From Verrucomicrobiaceae bacterium (lineage in GTDB: Bacteria; Verrucomicrobiota; Verrucomicrobiia; Verrucomicrobiales; Akkermansiaceae): a DNA stretch of 54,093 nucleotides. The DNA is taken from assembly GCA_027487435.1 (NCBI GenBank), contig JAIYDP010000428.1, positions 1 through 54,093 on the forward strand, written 5' to 3'. A model generated the notes under the pieces. That model was not told the origin of the DNA and did not search any database. It saw only the letters and a program-made list of their open reading frames with translations. Positions 43,810 to 51,625 of the stretch are shown here, one piece after another. Made by a program: the position numbers and the translations under genes. Numbering within the stretch: the first letter of the stretch is position 1; every line of letters begins with the position of its first letter.

Positions 43810-45228
43810 TCATGGAACGCGAAAATGTTTTTTCTCGTCACTCGGAAAAAAGGGATCCGCGACGAGAAGGCCTGACTTCAATCCTTCGACATCAACGATG
43901 TTATTGTTATACGGACTAAAAACAAAGCCAGGCTTTCCCGGAACGGGCATCGCTACTGGCGGCACGCTCGGGTTATTTCCCTCTATACCAATTGACCTCG
44001 TGCTAAAAACCGGCATCAAACTAGATCCGCCTAAAATGTTGGAATCCACCAAACGAAAACTCGACGCTTGATAATAGTAAGCAACGGAATCATTGCCGAA
44101 ACTTTTGATCTGCGTGTCTCCGCTGCTAACCAGAAATTGCGCATCCAAGTTCTGATGCTCTGCCCCCTCTTGATCCGGACGGAATTCGGTTTGACTCGAT
44201 GAAGTGATCTTAAGACCAATGAGTTCTGGTGCATATTGACTCTCCACACCTAACCAACTCCCTCGATCTTCGCTCTTCATTTCTACCACTCCCGTAGTCC
44301 CACTTCTCATCAAAGTGGACGGCATCGGTTGAATTTCGATACCATCTCTCGTATTCAAGTCGCTTAACCATTCATGTACTTTAGCCTTGTCCAAATTTCC
44401 ACCTAGCAGATCAAGCGGTGTTTCGCTCTTGATCAATGTTGTGCTAATGGAAATATCTTTAGGTTTCCTTGCGTGAATAGCCATGAGGCGTTCTAGTGCA
44501 TTACATTCTTGCTCGCTACCGTTGAGAGTCAGAATCCCCGCCTCTTCATCATAGTGAATCTGAGCACCATCGATGATCCCATGCTCGCGCAACAAACGAT
44601 ATACCTTTCCTCCTAAATTGCTCGCAACGTTTTCATGAACAACGTCGAGATCCACAAGTGACTTCTCAAGCATCTCCAGCAAATCAGGAGATACATCAAC
44701 ATGAATCTTTTTGGGTTGCAGAGCCGCCGGTAATGCCGACAGCGTTACGATCTGTCCATTGCGATCGACTTTCATTCCTGCCAAAGCAGCAACGTATTCT
44801 ACCGCATCGAGCCATTTTTTGCCTTTGAGCGAAAACGTCAACAGTTTGTCGGAGGAGCCATCGATAACATACTTTAGCTTGAGGGGAGTATCAGCACTAC
44901 AATAGCATGCATCAAGGTAGGCTTCGTCGATAATTTTTAAAGCCGTGCGCAGACTGACCTGCCTGCCTTGGCACTCCCTCAAAACAAAATCCTTCAATTG
45001 CTCCGGCTGATGCGTCGTGATGAAAGCTCCTGATTGATTCTGGGAAAATGCTTGGCGCCGAGAAGAATGCTCCCGAGCAAACTGAGGTTCTGAGGTCTTA
45101 CGTCTTGCTGATTCTCTCTGTTCATTCAAGTCAGTGCTGTGTTCATCGCGACCAGAAAGAAGCCACGGAAAAACCGCTAGAAGAACCAAAAGAGCAATAA
45201 GGCCCAACCACATTGTCAGCTTTTTCAT
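43810..45228 (-). CDS. membrane-anchored STN/secretin N-domain-like protein
   Basis: A 472-residue protein anchored by an N-terminal helix (MKKLTMWLGLIALLVLLAVF). Residues ~90-190 look like an STN/secretin N-domain: LKYVIDGSSDKLLTFSLKGK and LDAVEYVAALAGMKVDRNGQ. The segment KDISISTTLIKSETPLDLLG resembles the N-terminal edge of secretin modules, but the pore-forming C-terminal domain is absent; the last ~60 residues (GKPGFVFSPYNNN, VADPFFPSD) are unrelated. It may bind other envelope components, like a truncated secretin. The longer frame start at 45375 is rejected because it would precede the membrane helix by 49 unlikely residues. Heads the leftward protease set. Confidence 0.65.
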   Translation of the reverse strand: MKKLTMWLGLIALLVLLAVFPWLLSGRDEHSTDLNEQRESARRKTSEPQFAREHSSRRQAFSQNQSGAFITTHQPEQLKDFVLRECQGRQVSLRTALKIIDEAYLDACYCSADTPLKLKYVIDGSSDKLLTFSLKGKKWLDAVEYVAALAGMKVDRNGQIVTLSALPAALQPKKIHVDVSPDLLEMLEKSLVDLDVVHENVASNLGGKVYRLLREHGIIDGAQIHYDEEAGILTLNGSEQECNALERLMAIHARKPKDISISTTLIKSETPLDLLGGNLDKAKVHEWLSDLNTRDGIEIQPMPSTLMRSGTTGVVEMKSEDRGSWLGVESQYAPELIGLKITSSSQTEFRPDQEGAEHQNLDAQFLVSSGDTQIKSFGNDSVAYYYQASSFRLVDSNILGGSSLMPVFSTRSIGIEGNNPSVPPVAMPVPGKPGFVFSPYNNNIVDVEGLKSGLLVADPFFPSDEKKHFRVP

Positions 45229-45418
45229 CGATTCACCAACGTAACAAATTCCCCTTTCTGGGCAAGAAGGAAATTTTCCTTTCTCCAGTAGATGGATGGA
45301 AATCCTCAGCATTGCTTGCGCCTGATCGATAATTGCTTCAAAAATTCTCGATTTTGTGATCTGATCTTGACACAATCGGCAACTTCGGCAACTTTGCGCG
45401 CCCCGAATCCATCACTGC

Positions 45419-46283
45419 ATGAAATATTCCATTGCTACGCTCACTGTTCTAGGCCTGTCTTGGCTCGCTGTCCCCAGTGTTCGTGCGCAGGATGCGCCCG
45501 CCACTGAACCGAAAAAAGAAGAAGCCATGTTTGCCATGACCACCACTGCTCCCGCTGATGTCGCGACAGTCCCCGCCGATGCTGAAAAAACGGCTTCTGG
45601 TTTGGCCTCAAAAATGCTGAAAAAAGGTTCGGGAGAAACCAAACCCGTTGCCGCCGATAATGTTACGGTCCATTATTGTGGTTGGACCTTAGACGGCAAA
45701 AAGTTCGATAGCTCCTTGGATCGCAATGAACCCACAAGTTTCCCGTTAAGCGGCGTCATTAAGGGTTGGACAGAGGGTCTGCAACTGATGACCGAAGGAG
45801 AAATTCGTCGCTTTTGGATTCCCGCCGATCTGGCTTACGGTGAAAACCCCGGCGGTGGTAGTCCAGGCGGAATGCTGGTATTTGACGTGGAATTAATTTC
45901 CATCAAAGCCGCACCTAAAACTCCAGCCGATGTCGCCGCTGCTCCCGCCGATGCAAATAAAACCGCTTCTGGTCTCGCTAGCAAGTTGTTGGCAGAGGGC
46001 AAAGGGGAAAGCTTTCCCAAGCTCAAAAGCGTCGTAACCGTTCATTATAGCGGCTGGACCACGGACGGAAAATTGTTTGATAGCTCCCTAGAGCGCGGGT
46101 ATGCCAGCCACCTTTGCACTCAATCGCGTCATCCTTGGATGGCAAGAAGGCGTGCAATTGATGAAGGCAGGAGAAAAACGCCGCTTTTGGATTCCTGCCG
46201 AACTTGCGTATGGCGCGAACCCACCTCCAGGCGCTCCAAAAGGAATGCTTGTTTTCGATGTCGAGTTACTCTCGTTCAAATAA
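45419..46283 (+). CDS. two-domain FKBP-type prolyl isomerase, second domain frameshifted
   Basis: The signal peptide (MKYSIATLTVLGLSWLAVPS) leads to a first FKBP domain (~85-165: DNVTVHYCGWTLDGKKFDSS; GVIKGWTEGLQLMTEGE; RRFWIPADLAYGENPGG). The second domain starts likewise (VTVHYSGWTTDGKLFDSSLE), but near base 46098 an extra T puts the frame out: in the next frame it continues as MPATFALNRVILGWQEGVQL and RRFWIPAELAYGANPPPGAP to a stop at 46281-46283. Domain one aligns with the corrected second domain residue for residue. Without correction the frame continues to 46345 inside tRNA-Leu. It would be a periplasmic folding catalyst. No slippery site is seen, so a genuine mutation or sequence error is likelier than programmed shifting. 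Confidence 0.8.
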
Positions 46284-46291
46284 TGTTTTTT

Positions 46292-46377
46292 GCCACCGTG
46301 ATGGAATCGGTAGACATCGCGGACTTAAAATCCGTTGCCGAATAGGCGTGCCGGTTCGAGTCCGGCCGGTGGCACCA
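46292..46377 (+). tRNA. tRNA-Leu(UAA)
   Basis: The acceptor arm GCCACCG (46292-46298) pairs with CGGTGGC (46367-46373), then A and an encoded CCA (46375-46377). The anticodon loop CTTAAAA has anticodon TAA (UAA) on the stem GCGGA/TCCGT. A long variable arm (ttgccgaataggcgt) fits leucine, and the T arm reads GCCGGTTCGAGTCCGGC. The frameshifted FKBP frame overlaps its 5' half. Confidence 0.97.
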
Positions 46378-46459
46378 ACATTGTTTTCGATCGATCGACA
46401 TTTGCGAAATTCATCGCAATCTACGATGCACATTTTGGCAGTTAGGCTTTGATTTCCAT

Positions 46460-46515
46460 GGCGTTTCATGGCCGCAGTGGTTTGCGTCTCAAGATGCTAC
46501 CTCAAGGCATGAAAA
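46460..46515 (+). repeat. dispersed repeat, copy A
   Basis: Reads ggcgtttcatggccgcagtg and aagatgctacctcaaggcat. It aligns with 50262-50317 (gggatttcacggtcgctgtg; cgatgctgccccaaggcctg). The remainder of 46378-46661 shows no gene. Confidence 0.6.
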
Positions 46516-46661
46516 CGTTGCTCGGAAGAACCATGGGAAAGAATTTTGATCTGCTACATCTGATTTGGGATAAAATTTCTACGCTTTTTTGTCTTGCCAT
46601 CTGAGAATTCTTTCTGCTAAGGTGAACGTCCACTTGAACACAAGTTTACCATTTTCTGAAT

Positions 46662-49600
46662 ATGAATCCTGACCGCGCCACCTTAAATTTCCTCAACAGT
46701 TTTCCCGAAGAAGCCCGTAGCAAGGGCGATCTATTGCAAAAGGATGGAGCAGTAACGCAGATTTTCGGCAATCATTTGTTCATTCAAGGACGTGTCGAAG
46801 ACGAATCTGGCATCCATCGCACAAGTTTACGCCTCCAGGGCAACCGCTGGTTCGGAAGTTGCACAGCGGAAGACGAAATCATCGCTGGCGCTTGCCAATA
46901 TGCCACGATGATGGAGCGCATGCATCGCGGCGAGGATTTGCCGGAATCTCCCAACGAATTCGATGATGCACCGATCATCGATCTCATCGAAGACAAACTC
47001 GGACGCGAACTGGATGACAAAGAGGCTGATTTCGTTACGAAAATCGAGAAACGCTACCGTCGTTACGTGATTGAAGGTGAAGTTCATGATCACGACATGG
47101 TGCGCATTTCGCCGCGCTGGGAGATTACCAGTTACGAACCTTTGGAGCTTTGGCCGATGCCACCTAGCGACATTCTGGAGTTCTGGAACTACATCGCCTA
47201 CGCCTTCTACAAGAAAAAACTCCCCTACCCTGAGTTCATGAACATCATCACCGATTTGGAATCGGTGCAGAAAAAGATGGCCGAGTGGGAGCAGGAACGC
47301 GAGGTGGCATCTTGGTATGATCGCATCGAACGCGTCAATGAACGCCCACCGATTGTGCCGCCGTTTATGGCAGAGGTGCGTTTGGTCGCGACGATCAACG
47401 AGGGCCGCATAGAGATTCGTGAAATCGGCGGTGAGTGGTTGCAATTGCGGGAAAAAACTGACATTGACCGCTACTACGGATTGTTCATGGAAGCGGGAAT
47501 GCGCCTTGACCCACAAAGCCAAATTCTTTGGGAGCACTTCATTTCCTTTCACCGCAAAGAGGGCGATACCATTTTGGATTTCGATCAAGAAGAGGCATGC
47601 CGCTTCATGAATCGCTTGTTCCGTCAGCCCGCACTGAAAGGCTACCTCGTCAATCTCGACGAGCGTATTTTCAAGGTGGTGGAAGAAGCGCTGGCATGGA
47701 AATGCGAGGATGATCCTTATGATTCGGGGCACTTTGCCTTGCAATTGATCACCAGCGCTGGAGAGAATGTTTCCCACTCCGTGCGTCTGCTTCCTGGACG
47801 TGTGGAACTGTATCAATCCGACGAAACGGTATTCCCGGGCCCGCCTCGCTGGCTGAATGAAACGGAAATTCAACCACGTTATTTCATTCCAAAGCGGGTC
47901 ATCGACTCCTTGGAAGGCGTGGAATTTTTGCGAAAAATTGGAGCTTCGCTGCCAGAATCCTTAGCCAAGCGGGTAACGGATCTGGAACTCAAGCCGAAGT
48001 TGGAACTCAAGTTGGTCGCAGGTCTTACCTCTGCCGAAACCGAGCACTTGGTGGTGGATGTCACCGCTCTAGAAGTCAAAGGCCGCCGCACCGAGCGCTT
48101 GGTCAAGGAAGGCTGGGAACTCGTGGAACAGCAGGTCGTCAAAGGCAAGCAATTGCTTCGCTTTGCTCGTGAGGATCTCTACGTCATTCCGAAAATTCTC
48201 GAAGACATGTCTCTGACGTATGATGACAAGTTGGTGTCTTTCAAAACGCGCTTGACCAAGAATTTCCCTGAAAAATTTGCCGACTGGGTGCGCAGCATGC
48301 CACCTTATGTCGAACTGGACATCGATGTGCGACTGAAGTCCATCCTCAATGACCCAGTCAGTGCGGCTGTGCGCTTCGAAGTCGTCAACCAAGAGATTGA
48401 CTGGTTTGACCTACGCATCGTCATCGACGTGCAGGGGGTCAATCTTTCCAAAGCGCAAATTCGCCAACTTGTGGCAGCGCGTGGCGGTTACGTGCGGATG
48501 GAAGATGGTTCGTGGATGCGCTTAGAAATCAAGCTCGACCCCGAGCAACGGGATGCGGTCACGCGCCTAGGACTTGATCCCTTTGACCTATCGGGCGAAA
48601 CGCATCGGATGCACGCCTTGCAATTGGCAGATCCGAAGGCCGCAGAAGTCTTCGATCCGAAAGCTTGGAAAAAAATCAAGGATCGCGCCAATGACATCGT
48701 CATTGAAGTGGATGCGGAAGTCCCCACCACACTCAATGCCACACTGCGCCCCTACCAGGTGGACGGCTTCAAGTTCCTCGCCTACCTCTCGACGAACAAC
48801 TTCGGCGGCATCTTGGCTGACGATATGGGTCTAGGTAAAACGATCCAGTCGATCACCTACATCCTCTGGTTGCGCGAGCAAGCGATGACCAAAGCGGGAT
48901 ACCGCAAAAAACCTGTGCTCATCGTCTGTCCCAAGTCGGTTCTCGACGTCTGGGTCACAGAGGTCAATAAATTTGCCCCTGGAATGTCGGTGAAAATTCT
49001 TCGCAACCGCGATGACATCGATGTCGATTTCTTCCAGAACACCCTCGATATGCTCGTCATGAACTACGCGCAGTTGCGCGTTTGTGGTGAATACTTGAAC
49101 AAAGTTGCTTGGCTCACCGTGATTCTGGACGAAGGTCAACAAATCAAGAATCCGGACTCGAAAGCAGCAAAAGCAGCACGCGAGCTGGATGCAGGAAATC
49201 GCTTGGTCCTTACTGGAACGCCGATTGAGAACCGCTTGATGGACATGTGGTCGTTGATGGCCTTTGCCATGCCCGGCGTTCTTGGTTCTCGTGCTTACTT
49301 CAAAAAACGCTTCGACAAACGCAAGGACCCGAGCAGCCAGCAACGCCTTGCTGCGCGCTTGCGTCCGTTCCTGATTCGCCGCACCAAGTTGCAAGTGGCA
49401 CAAGACTTGCCTCCACGTACCGAAGAAGAGGTTTACGCAAAAATGGAAGGCGTGCAGGCCGAGCTTTACAAAGCCGAACTCAAACGCATCCAGAAAGCCT
49501 TGCTCGGTGTCGATTCCGACGAAGCGGTCAAGAAAAACTCCTTTGCCATCCTGCAAGGACTCATGCGCTTGCGCCAAATCTGCTGCCACCCTGGCCTCAT

Positions 49601-50189
49601 CGATCCAAAGTATCTCAAGGAAGAAAGCGCCAAGATGGAATCCTTGTTCTATCTTCTCGATCAACTCCACGAAGAAGGACACAAGGTTCTGGTGTTCTCG
49701 CAGTTTGTTTCCATGCTCGACCTCATCAAGTCGCGCTTGGAAGTCAACAGCCGTCCTTACAATTACCTCACAGGCCAAACGAAAGATCGTAAGGGCGAAA
49801 TTGAGAAATTCCAGACGACCAAAGATCCAAGCGTATTCTTGCTATCGCTCAAAGCCGGTGGTGCTGGTCTAAACCTGACATCGGCCTCCTACGTCATTCT
49901 TTACGACCCATGGTGGAACCCCGCTGTGGAGAATCAGGCCATCGACCGAACCCACCGGATCGGCCAAAAGAACAAGGTCATCGCCTATCGTTTGCTGACA
50001 CGCGATACGGTAGAAGAAAAAATCCGCGTTCTCCAGCATCAGAAGACACAACTTGTCATCAACGTGCTGGGCGACGAAGGCTTTGCAACCAACCTTGGCC
50101 TCGACGATCTTGCCTTCATCCTCAACCATGGCGGCGAAGAGGATCTCTCCAACCGCATCCCTGAGGAAGAAGACGACGACGACGCGTAA
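46662..50189 (+). CDS. SNF2-family DEAD/DEAH-like helicase with degenerate SWIM region
   Basis: A 1,175-residue protein. Helicase lobe 1 begins near residue 700: Walker A region ADDMGLGKTIQSITYILW (~717), Ia LIVCPKSVLDVW, motif II LDEGQQIKN (DEGQ, ~823) and motif III LTGTPIENRLMDMWSLM. Lobe 2 has VLVFSQFVSMLDLI, LTGQTKDR, LSLKAGGAGLNLTSA and DRTHRIGQKNKV (~1097). The first ~120 residues contain a degenerate SWIM pattern (GSC, then GACQYATMM: Cys67, Cys78, Tyr80 where a zinc ligand is expected). The long middle (~120-690) is unfamiliar. SNF2 proteins translocate on double-stranded DNA and remodel protein-DNA complexes; the bacterial substrate is unknown. The gene is flanked by two copies of the same dispersed repeat. 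Confidence 0.9.
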   Translation: MNPDRATLNFLNSFPEEARSKGDLLQKDGAVTQIFGNHLFIQGRVEDESGIHRTSLRLQGNRWFGSCTAEDEIIAGACQYATMMERMHRGEDLPESPNEFDDAPIIDLIEDKLGRELDDKEADFVTKIEKRYRRYVIEGEVHDHDMVRISPRWEITSYEPLELWPMPPSDILEFWNYIAYAFYKKKLPYPEFMNIITDLESVQKKMAEWEQEREVASWYDRIERVNERPPIVPPFMAEVRLVATINEGRIEIREIGGEWLQLREKTDIDRYYGLFMEAGMRLDPQSQILWEHFISFHRKEGDTILDFDQEEACRFMNRLFRQPALKGYLVNLDERIFKVVEEALAWKCEDDPYDSGHFALQLITSAGENVSHSVRLLPGRVELYQSDETVFPGPPRWLNETEIQPRYFIPKRVIDSLEGVEFLRKIGASLPESLAKRVTDLELKPKLELKLVAGLTSAETEHLVVDVTALEVKGRRTERLVKEGWELVEQQVVKGKQLLRFAREDLYVIPKILEDMSLTYDDKLVSFKTRLTKNFPEKFADWVRSMPPYVELDIDVRLKSILNDPVSAAVRFEVVNQEIDWFDLRIVIDVQGVNLSKAQIRQLVAARGGYVRMEDGSWMRLEIKLDPEQRDAVTRLGLDPFDLSGETHRMHALQLADPKAAEVFDPKAWKKIKDRANDIVIEVDAEVPTTLNATLRPYQVDGFKFLAYLSTNNFGGILADDMGLGKTIQSITYILWLREQAMTKAGYRKKPVLIVCPKSVLDVWVTEVNKFAPGMSVKILRNRDDIDVDFFQNTLDMLVMNYAQLRVCGEYLNKVAWLTVILDEGQQIKNPDSKAAKAARELDAGNRLVLTGTPIENRLMDMWSLMAFAMPGVLGSRAYFKKRFDKRKDPSSQQRLAARLRPFLIRRTKLQVAQDLPPRTEEEVYAKMEGVQAELYKAELKRIQKALLGVDSDEAVKKNSFAILQGLMRLRQICCHPGLIDPKYLKEESAKMESLFYLLDQLHEEGHKVLVFSQFVSMLDLIKSRLEVNSRPYNYLTGQTKDRKGEIEKFQTTKDPSVFLLSLKAGGAGLNLTSASYVILYDPWWNPAVENQAIDRTHRIGQKNKVIAYRLLTRDTVEEKIRVLQHQKTQLVINVLGDEGFATNLGLDDLAFILNHGGEEDLSNRIPEEEDDDDA

Positions 50190-50261
50190 GCCCTAGCTTT
50201 CGTTTTTTCCCAAGTTCCTAAATTCAACGCGAGGCATGGTTCGCCATGCCTTGCCGCGCAC

Positions 50262-50370
50262 GGGATTTCACGGTCGCTGTGGCAGGCATGCTACGATGCT
50301 GCCCCAAGGCCTGAAATGCCCTGCGCACAAATGATGGCGGCGATCTACTTTGGATTGCGGGACGATAGCA
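50262..50370 (+). repeat. dispersed repeat, copy B (longest)
   Basis: Reads gggatttcacggtcgctgtg through aaatgatggcggcgatctac to ggattgcgggacgatag. The 5' half matches copy A (46460-46515), and the 3' half matches copy C (17281-17358), so this copy links the other two. The rest of 50190-50480 holds no gene; frames beginning at 50316 run through the repeat and are rejected. Confidence 0.65.
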
Positions 50371-50480
50371 AGACTGAGCATTTTTTACAAAAATTCCCGC
50401 TTTCCTTGCTTTGCTTTGACCTTTTTCTCAGCTATGGCACCTTGTGGCGACGCGTCGATAGAACTGCCGCACACAACAAC

Positions 50481-51596
50481 ATGGAACTTACTCAAGAAGC
50501 TTACGGAACTTGGAGCGGTGGTCGCTTCATGCACTATGGAGAAACCCTGAGCGAGGAACGCTTTTGCGATTGCATTCGCCTCGCTTATGAATCGGGATTT
50601 CGCACCTTTGTCACAGCTGACGTTTATGGCAATGGCCGCGCGGATGATTTGTTAGGCAAGGCCTTGGATGGCATCGATCGATCTTCGTATTGCTTGGTTG
50701 GGATGATCGGCCATGATTTTTATGAAGGACAACGCAAGGGCAACTCGGGTTATCCTCGTTTTACCGATCCCGAATTGCGCGGGCCGGACCAATACGAAGC
50801 CTACTTACGCATGGCTTGCGAAAAATCTCTCGAACGCCTGCGCACCGATCATTTTGACCTAGTGATGCTCCACAACCCTGATGAAATCGGTTACACCAAC
50901 GAGAAGGTCTGGAATGGCATGGCAAAGCTGCGTGAAGATGGCCTATCGCTGATGCTTGGCACCGCGCCAGGGCCGGCGAATGGTTTTACGCTCGATACGA
51001 TTCATAACATCGAAACCTACGGCGAGTTGATCGACTGGACGATGGTGATTCTCAATCCACTAGAGCCATGGCCGGTGGGTCTGGCTTTGGAGGCGCATGC
51101 CAAACACAATGTCCGCGTATTGACCCGCGTTGTCGATTACGGCGGCGTATTTACCGACGAGTTTTCCGCTGATCACGAATTCAAGCCGGGGGATCATCGC
51201 ACTTACCGTCCCGCAGGATGGGTGGGGCACGGCATCGAGAAAATGGAACGCATGCGCCCGATTGCTGAGCGTCACGGGCTGACCATGCTGCAATTTGCTG
51301 CGATCTGGAACCTCTCGCAGCCAGCGGTGAAGAGTGTGGTGCCGACATTTTTGCAAGAAAATGGCGAAGGCAAGAGACCGATCGAAGACAAGATTCGCGA
51401 CTTTGTGCCTCTACCAGACGTTCGTCTTTCTGCTGAAGAGGTCGAGGAAGTGCGTCGCATCGGTGACAACACCGGCTGCATGATGCTCAAAGGAGCAAGC
51501 AATCGCCACGAGAAAAGCGAACGCGCCGATGAATGGCCGATGCGCCCTGAGTTGTTAGAAGTCGGAGCACGCTACAACATCGGCACGAATTGGTGA
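50481..51596 (+). CDS. aldo/keto-reductase-fold protein with altered catalytic tetrad
   Basis: A 371-residue protein of the AKR fold. Compared with the tetrad Asp-Tyr-Lys-His, FVTADVYGNG has Val44 at the usual Asp and Tyr49 kept; YCLVGMIGHD has Met75 instead of the Lys of TK; LVMLHNPD keeps His131. With Asp and Lys both lost, normal NADPH-dependent carbonyl reduction is doubtful, and a non-enzymatic or different chemistry is possible. C-terminal MLQFAAIWNLSQPAVKSVVP and VPLPDVRLSAEEVEEVRRIG are typical AKR end motifs. ATG 50481 is preferred over an earlier in-frame ATG (50316) that lies in dispersed repeat DNA. Convergent with the galactosidase gene. Confidence 0.78.
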   Translation: MELTQEAYGTWSGGRFMHYGETLSEERFCDCIRLAYESGFRTFVTADVYGNGRADDLLGKALDGIDRSSYCLVGMIGHDFYEGQRKGNSGYPRFTDPELRGPDQYEAYLRMACEKSLERLRTDHFDLVMLHNPDEIGYTNEKVWNGMAKLREDGLSLMLGTAPGPANGFTLDTIHNIETYGELIDWTMVILNPLEPWPVGLALEAHAKHNVRVLTRVVDYGGVFTDEFSADHEFKPGDHRTYRPAGWVGHGIEKMERMRPIAERHGLTMLQFAAIWNLSQPAVKSVVPTFLQENGEGKRPIEDKIRDFVPLPDVRLSAEEVEEVRRIGDNTGCMMLKGASNRHEKSERADEWPMRPELLEVGARYNIGTNW

Positions 51597-51625
51597 TCCA
51601 TGGGTGTATGGCAACACCATGCACC

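Noticed and set aside
46090..46105. Programmed ribosomal frameshift in the FKBP gene
   Set aside because: No slippery heptamer or downstream stimulatory structure is seen; a simple one-base insertion explains it.
50316..50480. Extended N-terminus for the aldo/keto-reductase homologue
   Set aside because: The extra codons lie in the dispersed repeat; the family begins at MELTQEAYGTWSGG.
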